The notes under the pieces were generated by a model. It worked only from the letters and a program-made list of their open reading frames with translations. It did not search any database and was not told the DNA's origin. A DNA stretch of 64,000 nt from NCBI RefSeq assembly GCF_008831285.2, contig NC_045139.1, forward strand, positions 19,546,892-19,610,891, in the 5' to 3' direction. The translations under genes and the position numbers were made by a program. Position 1 is the first letter of the stretch, and each line of letters starts with the position of its first letter. Shown here in pieces: positions 1 to 11,500 of the stretch. Source of the stretch: Nymphaea colorata. Its lineage: Eukaryota; Streptophyta; Magnoliopsida; Nymphaeales; Nymphaeaceae.

Positions 1-224
1 TACTGAGCGTTCTAAATACAGTGGGGTGGATAGCATATACTGTCACTTATCATAAGCAGGTTGAGAGAAGCCTTAAAAGATTACAGTTTACATGGTTTTT
101 CTGATGTGAACTTTGTATAATATTATTAACTAGAAAAGATAAACCTTCTTCTCCCTCTCCTCTGAAAGGTTCAGGTTACCTAAGGCGTCTTTGACAACTT
201 GATGTTAAGCAAACCCATTTTTAA

Positions 225-362
225 ATGGGGAGCTTCCTGAGGAAGTCTGTGTCTCAATCACCAGGTTTTGTTTGGGATCCAAATCTGGTTTGCAAATTAG
301 CTAAAGCTATTTATGCCAAGCTCAACTTGCCGGGTGTTGAGAATGGATACAAATCACAGTAA
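225..362 (+). CDS. possible terminal coding exon of an unidentified gene entering from the left edge
   Basis: A 45-codon open frame ends in TAA at 360-362. Its composition looks protein-like: a central WDP, then a helical stretch LAKAIYAKLNLPG. An AG at 230-231 could be a splice acceptor, with the real exon starting just after it in the same frame. In-frame ATG 225 could instead be a start. I do not recognise the family and no other exon is visible upstream within the window. It could be chance, since a frame this short is not significant alone. The rest of the gene, if real, lies to the left. Confidence 0.22.
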   Translation: MGSFLRKSVSQSPGFVWDPNLVCKLAKAIYAKLNLPGVENGYKSQ

Positions 363-1924
363 CTGCCATCACAAACAGTGCGATGCAAATACAAACTATG
401 AGTTTGGCAACAGTAAGAATTTGTTTCATGAATCTGCCCAAGCTTTAGAGCAGATTTCAAAACTACATCACTAGAGGATAGGCTTCTGACCTATTATTAA
501 TCAAGAATAGACTGTACACGGTTTAGGGCAGAATCATTGAACGGTGAAAAATTATTTTCATTGCCAAAGGGCCCCAAAAATGTAGATGATTGAAACTCCT
601 TTCTTGAATGTTAAAAAGGAAAACTAGCATTACAGTTGGGGGTTTAAAAAAAAAGTTCTAATTGATGTGTGAGCATCAGTCCAATGAGGTGCACACATCA
701 AGTTAGTTTGCGCCTCACTTCTTATTTTTGGTGCGTTAATAGGTCTGGTGCATGCCGAGGTGCACGCATTTAACAACACTATGATTAAAATCAGATAAAA
801 TGGCAGCCCTTTTTTTTGTTTTTTTTTTTAATTTATTTTGCTTCTTCCTTTTTGCTATTTTTCACTAGAGAATTGTGGAAAAGACTACAAAGACTAAAAT
901 GTAAGTTGGAAATTTCGTTCTGTTCAGGTATAATATTAGTGTCCATTGCATTAATGTGATCATATACAGGACGTTCTTTTCAACTTGCAAGAGAGAAAGA
1001 GTGGAGTTGCGGAAATCTTTTGGTCATTCAAATGGACAGCAGAAGGAACCCATCCAAAAAGAATAAGAATCATGTACAGCTTTTGGGCGTTAAAAGCAAG
1101 GGACGTTGTCGATCTTTGAAGTGGACGGCACAAGGGACCTTTATTATGATTAAAATAAGATAAGATAACATTGGATACATAATATGACACTTAAATACGT
1201 GCTGAAACTATAATATGTTACCATTAGATCAAATATCAAACGTAATGCTTGCACATTATGAATGAAAAATATTAGGCCTTTGTGCTGTCGCATGCATAAA
1301 TTCATATAATTAGTGTATATTATGCTTAGACCACTACAACAAATAGTATGCCGATGCCTACAACATGCCTAACCTATGCTTCAAAATGTCTACAATGAAT
1401 CTGTGTTTTGAGTAATTGATTGGGTTCTTGCATATAAGTTATTGGCCGAAGAAGGGTCTGCTTTATTGGAATGCAATATTTCTGAATTGCAGCTAAAAAT
1501 AGTACTCTTATAAATTGCAGAACTTGATGCAGTTGTTGCGTGCAATGGATTTTCATTTTACTAGTGCAGACATTTTCATTTTACATTTTAATGAAAGGTA
1601 GTAATTGTGAATGTTAACCCACAGACTCTCCAAAGCATAGATACCAAAAAACATACATAGTTGGCTCTAGTATACAATTGACTAGTCCGTGAATGAATAT
1701 TAGCATATGAATATCACTAAAATCCAAGAATCACCGTATACTATTTCTGCGGCAGAGAATAGAACAATAAAGCACCCATACAGGTGTCCGATATCTCGCC
1801 GTGATAGAACTCTTACCCAACACGGCAACACCAAGCTCTATATTCTTAATATCCATACATCATCGTTGAAAAATAAAACACAAAAGAGAGAGAGAGAAAG
1901 AGGGAGTTTTCTATGATGAAGCAA
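363..1924. other. spacer without recognisable genes
   Basis: AT-rich sequence with stop codons in all frames. It holds short poly-T runs near 810-830 and a GA-rich tract at 1885-1908. No splice-compatible exon, tRNA or repeat family was recognised. Confidence 0.5.
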
Positions 1925-2285
1925 GGAAATGGACGGCGACGAATCAGAGAGGTTGCAGTTTTCTACAGTGAAGCGCACCATTGCCTTCTTTCCCTCTCAC
2001 ACTGTGAAGGACGCTTTGTCCATTTGCCTTCTTTCCTTCTCACACTGTGAAGGACCTTTTGTCCATTGGACCGAGTCAAGAGAGGGATTCTGGCTTCTTC
2101 CTCCATCCTTCTCCTCCCATGCTGATTCACTTCCTCTCTTGTATTACTTTTCTTATCTGAAATACTAAGAAAATGTCTCCATTTTCTGTTCATGCCACCT
2201 TTTTGAGAGAACTAGTGTTTATATCATTTTCAGTTGTGTTACACAAAACCAGAATCAGGTTCAATTGACTGCCTGTTTTTGTTCT
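1925..2285 (+). pseudogene. duplicated, broken copy of PUS10 exon 1 plus the start of intron 1
   Basis: This stretch matches the 5' end of the PUS10 gene at 21.5-21.9 kb in inverted orientation. The match starts at GGAAATGGACGGCGACGAAT, the PUS10 start region, and runs through exon 1 into intron 1 sequence such as CAGTTGTGTTACACAAAACC. The copy carries its own tandem duplication of about 45 bp (two versions of a segment ending CACTGTGAAGGAC...TTTGTCCATT). It also has an insertion near 2085-2110 that the parent lacks. The homology stops at the LTR at 2286, so the copia element interrupts or bounds it. No other PUS10 exon is present here. The open frame from 1929 diverges from PUS10 after about 30 codons and is not expected to make a pseudouridine synthase. 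Confidence 0.8.
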
Positions 2286-2570
2286 TGAGGTTGGGGAAAG
2301 TCATAGTTGAGAGGGAAAGATAACAGGAAACGTAAAGTAACAGAGAAAAAGGGAGAAAGAAAGAACTAATTTTGTGCCAGAGACGTGAATAATTCTCATT
2401 CATTTTTAAGTATTACATCAGATATATATATGTATATATATATATGATAGAAATGTATATATAGGTAACAGACACATTACCAACGGGATACAACCGTAGA
2501 CAGTTATATTACATCTTATATTACATCTGTCTCCTAACTAATTCAAAGCTTTTTGGATGAATTCCTAACA
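2286..2570 (-). repeat. 3' LTR of the copia element (left copy, full length)
   Basis: It begins TGAGGTTGGGG and ends CCTAACA on the plus strand, giving the standard TG...CA ends on the element strand (TGTTAGGAATTC...CCTCA). It contains a small TA-rich stretch at 2422-2465. The inner boundary is fixed by the adjacent polypurine tract. Confidence 0.85.
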
Positions 2571-2585
2571 TTCTCCCTCTCAAGT
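2571..2585 (-). other. copia polypurine tract
   Basis: On the minus strand this is ACTTGAGAGGGAGAA, immediately before the LTR start TGTTAGG. This is the classic plus-strand priming site of plant copia elements. Confidence 0.75.
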
Positions 2586-5500
2586 AAGATCTTCCATATT
2601 CTGATTCCTCACTGAATTTTTTCTCTTAAGAAGTGACAGTCAACTTCAATGTGTTTCATTCATTCGTGAAACACAAGATTATTTATAATGTAAATTGCAG
2701 CCTTTTTATCACCGAAGAGGCTCATTGGCTGATCTATGTTTATTTTCATGTCTTGTAGCAAGTATTTTATCCATAGCAGATCACACACAGTGAGAGCCAT
2801 AGCTCGATATTCACTTTCTGGCACTTGATCTGGCAACAACCGTTTGTTTCTTACTCCTCCAAGAGACTAAATTATCACCAACCAAGCAACGGTAACTAGT
2901 GGTTGATCTCCTGTTATTCTGATTTCCTGCTCAGTCGGCATTTGCATACCTATATATTTGTAGATGATTGTTTCTTCTAAACATGATGCCCTTGTTACCT
3001 GTCTTCCTAAGATGTCTCAGCACATGATAGACTACTTCCACATGGGATTTTCTGGGGCGGTGCATAAACTGACTTAGCATATTTACTGCATAACTGATGT
3101 CTGGTTTAGCAGCTGTCAAATATAACAATTTATCAACTAACTTCTGCAGCAACCTCAAGTTTGCTTCCATTGGAGTATCAACTTCTCTACACTCTGTCAT
3201 CCCTATTCATGTAACAAATCTGCAACATACGTTTTTTTATACAAGAATATGTCTTTTAGTTTATGTATTATTTTTATCAAAGGAAATAGTGTAATACTCA
3301 TATATCTTTAATCTCAAGGCATTTTCTCAAAACTTTTTTGGTTTTTTCAAGAAAGCTCAGGTCTTCTAGAGTTCAGATTATATCATCTATGTAAACAATA
3401 GCAATAACTGTTCCCTTATGCTACAAATATGGAATGATCAGCACAACTCATTTTATATCTTCCTTCAATTATTTGGAACTCAATTTTGCATACTATGCTT
3501 TGGGTGACTGCTTAAGCCCATATAGTAACTTCTTTAATTCGCACACTTGTGGTTGAGTACCATGTTGAACATGTAGTCCTTGGGGCAATTCATATAGATC
3601 TTTTCTTTTAAGTTTTTGTGAAGAAAAGCATTCTTTACATCAAGTTGATACATTATACAATTCTTTATTGCAGCTACTAAAAGTAGTATTTGTAATGAGT
3701 TCATCTTTGCAACAGGGGGCGAAAGTCATGATAGTCAATGCCTTGTTCTTGTGTCAAGCCCTTATACCAGTCTTGCCTAAGCGCTCCACCTATCCATTGT
3801 TGTTATATTTGATTTTATATGTCCATTTGCAGCCAATTAACTTTTTGTTTGAAGGTCTATCTACTAGCTCCAAGTTTGATTTTTTCTTTTTAGGGCTGCT
3901 AATTCCTCATGCATTGCTTTCCTCCATTTCTCTTTAGTGCTAGCTTGTTCATAAGTATGTGGCTCTTTTTTAGGGCAGCGAGCTATATTAACTGTCATTC
4001 TTCTGAACATGATATATATAGTAATCATTATACATAGCTGGTCTCTTTCTTATGCAATCAACCCTTCTGCTTTAAGCATTTTCAGTCACACCCACATCCA
4101 AGTTGGAGTTGTCTCATGTCTCTTCATCAACCAGATTAGGACCATATATTATAAATGCATCATCATTTTTGTTTGCCATCGGAAGTGGTATAACAAGTAT
4201 AAGATTGTTAAAGGCATGAGATTCTCCCCCTTGCTGAAAGCATCTTGCATAGTTTCAATATAGAATGGTTTATTTTTCATGAATTTGATGTCCCTGTATA
4301 CTTACATTTTGTTTCTTATAGGGTCATAGTACTTATACCCTTTCTTGTTAAATGAATACCCTAAGAAAACACACTTAACAACTCGTCTTTCAAGTTTGTA
4401 ACTTGCACTTTCTTGTAAGTGAACATAACATACACATCTGAAGATTCTTAAGTATTGTAAAGAAGGGGGTCTACCATTCAGAATTTCTAGTGGGCTCCTC
4501 TTATCTAGTGTGTGACTAGAGGTTCTATTCATAAATTGGCATGCATAGGCCACTATTTCACACCAGAACTGTGGAGGAACATTCATGTAAAACATTAGAG
4601 AACTAGCAAAATTTAGCAGTTGTCTGTTACGTCTTTCACTTACCCCATTTTGTTGGGGAGTTCCTCTACAAGTGGTTTGAAGTAACATTCCTTGCTTGTT
4701 TGTGAATTCCTCAAATTCTACATTAATGTATTCTCCTCCATTGTCTCACCTTGGTGTCTTAATCTTGTGATTGCACTGACTGATTGTGTATTGAAAAAAT
4801 TGCTTAAATGTAAGAAATACATTACTTTTCCTTCTCTAAAAGTAAATCAAAGTTGCTCGAGATTTGTCATCTATGCAAATAACAAAGTATCTATATTCAG
4901 ATTTTCCAATCACAGGGGTTGGTCCCCATACATCAGTATGTATCAAATCAAAGAATGATTTAGCGACATATTCAGAATCTGTAAAAGGCAACCTGGTCAT
5001 CTTAGCCAAGGTACATGCCTCACAATTATCTACTAGGAATCTAGAGCCTAGAAACATAGTCAACAGAACTTTAATATATGAGCATCTCTTGCAGTCTTTA
5101 TTGTAGCGTATATGCTGGAATTGTACTCTTGAGTCAGGTAGTACAAGCCATTTGCTTCTCCGCATTCACCAATCTTCATCTGATTCTTGTTGTCTACTAG
5201 TATCACATTTTTTTCAACGAAAATTATATAGCAGTTCAAAACATTACTCAGTTGCTAACAGATGTCAAGTTTGTTTCACACTTAGGTACATACAACACAT
5301 TATGCAATGTAATATGTTGGTTTATGTAAAGAGAGAGTCATACCTTACTACAGATGTAGTAAACCCATCGGCTAGTTTGACTGGTATCTGTTTATCATAC
5401 TTGACATTATATAACAGCTCTAAACAAGTAGTCATATGATTTGTAGCGCCACTGTCAACTATGCATGTTGAGCTATTAGAACGAGCCAAGAAAGAACATG

Positions 5501-6516
5501 GTAGTGAGTTTGATGCCTTACCTTTCTTTGTTTCTTGTTTGGTTGTAATAGCGAGGTTGCTGCAAGTAATTTGTTTGAGCAGACGTGTGAGTTCAGCAAT
5601 ATCATCTTCACATCTGGGACCAGGGTTAGGAGCTTGTCCTCTTCCTCTGCTTGGACAGCCATTCAGGTTCCAGCAATGTTCTATGGTTTGTCCTTGTTTA
5701 TTGCAGTAAGTACAAAACAAAGAACTTCTTCCTCGACCAAACCTAGTATCTGCTACGAAATTGTTCCTGTCTCTTGGTGTAGTTTGAGATTTTTTGTTTT
5801 GGCGACGAATGCAACCTTATCAGTAGGTGAATTTTTTTTTCTTGAATTCGTCTTTAGTCTTCGAACTCGTAGCCTGGTCTCTTCTCGTTGTATGATAGAG
5901 CAGGCATTGTTAAAGGAATAAAGAGGGTAAGACATAAGAATTTGACTTTCCAGATAATCAAAATTTTCTTCTAGACTAGCAAGAAGCTTGAACACCTTAT
6001 CTTCGTTAGCTCTCTGTTTCAGCACTTCCATGTTAGGGATAAGGGGACGATGTTGGGATAGTTCCTCTCACATTGCTTTAAGAGAGCTTAGGTACACATA
6101 AGACTACTTCTCTCCCTTTGTAAATCATCCTGTTGTTGAAGATAAACTTTGGCCAGGTTTTGGTCTTCACCATAGATCTCTGCTAGAGTGTCCCATATGT
6201 CTTTGGCCAAATCAAGGAATAGAAAACTCCCTGCAATGGCGGTTTCCATCGAGTTTAATAACCACGACATTACAACTCGATCATTGGCTTCCCATTCTTC
6301 ATAGCTAGGATCGTCTTTCTCAAGTGCTTTAATCTTTCCGTTGATCTAGCCGATTTTTTACTGTCCACATAGGTATAAGTTTGCCGATTTCGCCCAAACC
6401 ACATAGTTTCCACCGTTAAGAGGTGGCATGGTGATTTTGAGAGCTGGATCCGATTCCTTCATGACTGCTTTCACTGGGGGAATTTGGGGATTTTGATTTT
6501 TCGATTCCGCCATCAT
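2586..6516 (-). pseudogene. copia gag-pol polyprotein, broken by stops and frameshifts
   Basis: The gag start is at 6516 (MMAESKNQNPQIPP). Gag continues through about 6270-5750 and ends in a zinc knuckle (CTYCNKQGQTIEHCWN, near 5715). The protease motif IVDSGATNHM is at about 5450. The integrase zinc-finger remnant DNCEACTLAKMTRLPF is at about 5020, and the integrase core with GTPQQNGVSERRNR lies at 4302-4690. The reverse transcriptase keeps QLDVKNAFLH at about 3640 and the catalytic YIDDI at about 3395, directly followed by a stop. The RT end and RNase H run from 3200 to 2600. At least six frame breaks separate these blocks, so no functional polyprotein can be made. All segments read right to left in one consistent order. 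Confidence 0.88.
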
Positions 6517-6764
6517 TGCTGAGAAGAAGCGGTGTGTCGATCGTGTCGAGTTGCAAAAGCCGCACCAGTTGGGAAGCCAAGACCTAGCCCATCAGTTCTT
6601 CCCTCCTTCTTGGTGGAAGCGATCCTTCCTTCCTCCTCGGCAGAAACGAACCCCTGAACTTTGGGAAGTTCGTCGACACGTAGAAGAACATCAACACTGA
6701 TGACTGTCGCCTGACCAATTGTAGGTGTTCATGGCTGCCCTCGAGAAGATGAGATTTTAGTATT

Positions 6765-6779
6765 GTGGCTCTGATACCA
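6765..6779 (-). other. copia primer binding site (initiator tRNA-Met)
   Basis: On the minus strand this reads TGGTATCAGAGCCAC, the complement of the 3' end of plant initiator tRNA-Met. It lies 3 nt after the LTR end (CCTCA), which fixes the 5' LTR boundary. Confidence 0.85.
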
Positions 6780-6782
6780 TCT

Positions 6783-6888
6783 TGAGGTTGCAGAAAGTCA
6801 TAGTTGAGAGGGAAGGATAACAAGAAATGTAAAGTTACAGAGACAAAGGGGGAAAGAATTAATGTTGTGCAAGAGAAGTGAATAACAT

Positions 6889-6931
<43 letters not shown>
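6783..6931 (-). repeat. 5' LTR of the copia element (right copy, truncated) ending in a TA microsatellite
   Basis: The first roughly 110 bp align with the left LTR from TGAGGTTG onward. Similarity then runs into (TA)n at about 6892-6931. The remaining roughly 150 bp of LTR, including its CCTAACA end, is absent. Confidence 0.8.
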
Positions 6932-6933
<2 letters not shown>

Positions 6934-8356
6934 CTTAGGAGAGAGAGAGAGAGAGTAGGGAGAGTGGTAAGGAGGGATGCTAAAATGTTGCTTAGGAGAG
7001 CTCAGCGGGGCTGGGACTGAGTTGCCAAGAACTAGATGGTGCACCTTGTTGCCATGGAGAGTTAGAGGGTGGAGGGCCTCCAAGATGGCCGGCGTGACTC
7101 CATTACACAAAGGAAAGCTTGCGGTGACGGTATTATCATAAGATGCATGTTGGAGGAGAAAGCATGTGCGGCCTTCTTCAAATTAGATGCACCTCAAGTG
7201 GTAAGCAGGATGGACCATCCCTCAACCTTCTTCAGAATTGACAGATAGAGAAAGCAAGGAACAGAACACCATAATCTTAACTAGAAAAGAGAAACAATCT
7301 TTCCTTGACAGCCATAATGCGTGGGTTTTTCTAAAAAAGCATAAATAACCCAAGATTTGATTTAGATGGTGGGAAATTCAAATTGAAATTCAATTAATTT
7401 CTACAATCTTGCTCTATCACCCAACAACTAGGAAAGAGGGCATGCATTATCATGTAGATTGAAAGGTGTAACTTCCAAATCCATCGTTATACGACCTTTC
7501 AAAGGGAGATTGAGTTGTGTGCAATCAACAAATGTACACTCAAGAGAAAAAGAAATGAGGTAATTGGGGTATTTTAAAAAAAGAAAAATTATATAGATGT
7601 ATACATTTTAGACTTTTTAATATTTTCATATTTTTTTGTCCTCTCAAAACTCTTCCTTTTGTACTTTGTTAGAGATATTTTAGTCATTATACACTGCAGG
7701 ATGTGCACGTAACCGGTTTTTTGCCTTCAATGCGTGGTCTCCACCGTTTGCTCCTCAAATGAAGTTTGCCAGCTCCTCGTGGGTCCAAAGGCAAAAATAA
7801 TTAATTTCTTTTCTTGTAGCTGTTCACTTATTAATTGACTACGTTCCGTGTAGGCATGATATGCCCTCGATTGAGAAAACAGTGGCTCAAGCCACATTTA
7901 ATTTGATGAGACCAATTAATTGCGCTGCCCACCTCCTTTATTAATCTTACATTATTGAGTTCAGATGATATTGGTGGCCATTTTACTAAAGCCAACTTCT
8001 TTTTCTTGTAAGAATTTGTCTTTCTTCTCTTGAAAATACCAATGGTTATCTAACTTCACGACGATTTGACTTTTGTTGTAGAGAACTGGAATCCTTTGTA
8101 TTTTTGCGGTTGTGTGAACCTCGTCGTCCGTAAATCAACAAGGGCATGAGGGGCATGAGGACGGGCGCAGGTTTAGACAGGTCCTCTTCTTGTGACTCCT
8201 TTTTGACAGTTTAGAAAAATAACACGGCAAATGGAAACATGTCATCTATACAATTCCTATCTCGACCAGCTATACTCTCTCTTACCAACTCAACTTTATG
8301 AGGGTTTTCTCTTTTTGTTTTTTGGGGATTGTTTTTGTGCCTAGAAGACCACTTGT

Positions 8357-8401
<45 letters not shown>

Positions 8402-8525
8402 ATCTGCTCTCTCTCTCTCTCATTAAAGCATGTCTTTTGTTTAACTTCTTATTATCCCGTGCGAGTCCAACTACAACGCCATTGGGAAAGAAGAATCAAG
8501 AGAGGCATTAGGGAGATCATCTCAT
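6932..8525. other. spacer upstream of the aminotransferase gene
   Basis: It starts with GA-rich sequence and two copies of TTGCTTAGGAGAG (6932 and 6986). No coding potential was recognised. A 42-nt poly-T at 8359-8400 followed by a CT repeat lies 126 bp before the gene's ATG. Promoter elements could not be assigned with confidence. Confidence 0.5.
8359..8400. repeat. poly-T tract (42 nt) followed by CT repeats
   Basis: An uninterrupted T run followed closely by (CT)6. It is probably in the promoter or 5' UTR of the gene starting at 8526. Its length is prone to slippage and assembly error. Confidence 0.9.
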
Positions 8526-11500
8526 ATGATGCTTGGGGACTACCTCACCAAATATGGTGACGAGAAGCAGCACGAATCACTCGTCCTGAAACCAGGATCC
8601 AGGGCAGTCGCACCTGCTGCTGCTCCTCCGGCCTTGTGTGACGATCTAGATGAAGTGTATGAGATATGTTGGTCTCCATATGCAAATGATATCGATCGGC
8701 AGCCGGGGGCCGCTGAAGGTCTCCGGTGCCGGACCGAGTCCTTCCGGGCGCTGCACGAGGGAGTGGTGGATGGCAGCGCGAGCGTGAAGGAGAAGTGTGC
8801 TTGGCTTCGGTCTCAGCTGGTTGGGGAGGGTGTCGAGTTCGATACTCCCTTCGGAAAGCGCCTCCTCACCTATGCCGACCACACCGCCTCCGGCAGGAGC
8901 CTCCACCATATCGAGAACTACATCGTCCAGAAAGTCCTGCCTTTCTACGGTAATGACCATCTCTTCCTCTCTCCCTATCTATGGATTTTAGCATTTCAGT
9001 GATGTCTATAAAGGCGTAAGTAGTGTTTCTTATACATAGCAAGCCAATTTCTTCTTCCCTGATTGGCTGAAGATAATTCGTGTACCATCTTCCGGATATT
9101 CAAAAGTATCATGATCTCATCACGAGATAAACTCCTGTTTTAAAATCTTTTGATAATTCATACATACTAGTCCTTTTCTCTATATATTGTCTAAACTATA
9201 AACATGGATTTTTTTTTCCTTTATGTTTCATTATTCTTTTCTTCGCAAGCCACTGCTACTTAGCACTTTACTTTGGTAGGACATTCTTTTATTCACTTGA
9301 AAATCTATTTAACGCGTACTTTTCTACCTTGAAAACAGGGAATACCCACACGGATGACAGCTTCGTCGGCCACCGAACAACGAAGATGGTGCAGGAAGCG
9401 ACGCAGTACATAAAGGACTGCATGGGCGGCGCCGCCGACGATGCCTTGCTCTTCTGCGGGTCGGGGACGACGGCGGCGATCAAGCGGCTGCAGGAGGTGA
9501 TGGGCATCGCCCTGCCGTCCACGATGAGGTCGAGGGTGCTCGGTATGCTGAGGCCGGAGGAGAGGTGGGTGGTGTTCGTGGGGCCATACGAGCACCATTC
9601 CAACCTGCTCTCGTGGCGGCAGTCGCTGGCGGAGGTGGTGGAGATCGGAGTTGATGGGGAGGGGATGGTGGACATGGTGGCGCTGCGCAGGGAGCTGAAG
9701 TCGGCCAAGTACGCGAACCGACCACTGCTGGGCTCCTTCTCTGCCTGCAGCAACGTCACGGGCATCTACACCGACACCCGAGCCTTGGCTAGGCTCTTGC
9801 ACGGGCATGGTGCCTTCGCTTGCTTTGACTTTGCCGCCAGGTAACTGCTTTTGTCAATCTACTTCTTTCTTTGATGACCTACAGCAACTTTCTATCAGCT
9901 TTCTAGTAAAAAGGGGAAGTTTCTAATTAGCGAACTTACTTTAGCAAAGATTCATTTGGAGAGATGGCTGATATGACATTTATTATGTGGAGATAGAGTG
10001 ATCCATTCCGCAACCAAGTTGCAACCTCAGCCTTCACTTTAAAGTCAATCTTTTTTGGAAAATGCAAAATTAATGTCATCCTCTCATGTATCACTGTCAA
10101 ACTAGAAAGCTAACAACAGCTACCTTCTGGACGTCTACTAACAATAATCTGACTTTCACAGACAAGTTAGAACCCATTAGTTATTAATCCAGTGCATCTC
10201 CACTCCAATTTTTTTCTTACCGAATCTATGATAACTTTCTTGATTGACATAGAAGTCCTTATGATATAACTTTCTTGATTGACATAGAAGTCCTCTTACA
10301 TGTAAAAGATGGAGTTCAGTTTTCTATTTTGTACAACCTCCAAATATATCAGCTGAGATTAGTTTGTTTGAGAGACAAAAGGGATTAGCATTTCAGGTGA
10401 GCAGGAGAGAACCGTCTCACAGGAATAAAAGGCCCAAACTCCTATCTTTAATTTTCCCTCACCGTTGATGTGTACAGCTTTTTTGGGACTTACGTGAACT
10501 TAACAGTGACTATAAAGATTAAAAAACGAAACTGGTTACTTGTACAATCGATGTACATGAGTGTGTAATGATCAAAATGCAGAGATTTTTAGAAAGACGA
10601 CAGGGGATTGTGAAAATATGAAAAAATTAAGATGCACATACTCTAAGTAAAAAATATTAAAATACCTCTCTCTTTTTTTTTTTTTGAGTGCGTTGCGTGC
10701 ACACCCCTGTTCATTCGAAATGCATATCTTCCGAGTCACCTTACCACTAAGTTGCGTTAAAGCCCATTGAAGCAACATGTTTGACGTTTACCAACTTGAA
10801 TTACTTCGACCTTTTGGGGGCAGTGGACCATACGTGAAGATTGACGTGCGATCCGGGGAGCTTGAAGGGTATGATGCAGTGTTCTTGAGCCCTCACAAGT
10901 TCGTGGGCGGGCCTGGCACACCAGGGATTCTGCTCATGAGCAAGACCCTCTACTGCCTCTGTTCATCGCCGCCTTCAACCTGTGGTGGAGGCACTGTCGC
11001 CTTCGTCAATGGCTTCAATGAGCAGGTACCCTTTAATCATCCACCACGTATTCAGCAATCAAGAACTGCCCATTTGGTTTCATCTTCGTCATAATGATCA
11101 TATTCATCTACTCCAGGATACCTTATACCACAAGGACATAGAGGAGAGGGAGGACGCCGGAACTCCGGCGATCGTTCAGAAGATCAGAGCGGCCCTGGCC
11201 TTCTGGGTGAAGGAGTACATGGGCTACCACCTCATCGACTCCCAGGAGACCTTTTGGCTCGGACGCGCTCTCAAGAGGCTGCTCTCCAACCCCAACGTAA
11301 TCGTCCTCGGCAACACCAAGGCCAAGCGCCAGCCCATCGTCTCCTTCTTGGTCCGCACGACCTCTCCGGCGGAGACGACGTCCGTCGGCAAGGAAGGGGA
11401 TCCGAAAACCGGCGTATTCATGTGGGGGGAGAGGGCCACAAGGAGAGACAAACCCCTCCATGGCCGCTTCGTCGCCAAACTCTTGAACGATCTCTTTGGA

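Larger units (their letters stand above)
2286..6931 (-). mobile_element. decayed Ty1/copia LTR retrotransposon
   Basis: A complete-order but inactive element read on the minus strand: LTR (right), primer binding site, gag, protease, integrase, reverse transcriptase, RNase H, polypurine tract, LTR (left). The gag-PR-IN-RT-RH order, with integrase before reverse transcriptase, defines copia rather than gypsy. The left LTR is intact (285 bp). The right LTR is truncated after about 110 bp inside a TA microsatellite. The shared LTR part differs at roughly one base in ten and has a deletion of about 20 bp on the right, so the insertion is old. A target-site duplication cannot be checked because the right end is lost. 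The left end lies in a copy of PUS10 intron 1. Confidence 0.9.
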
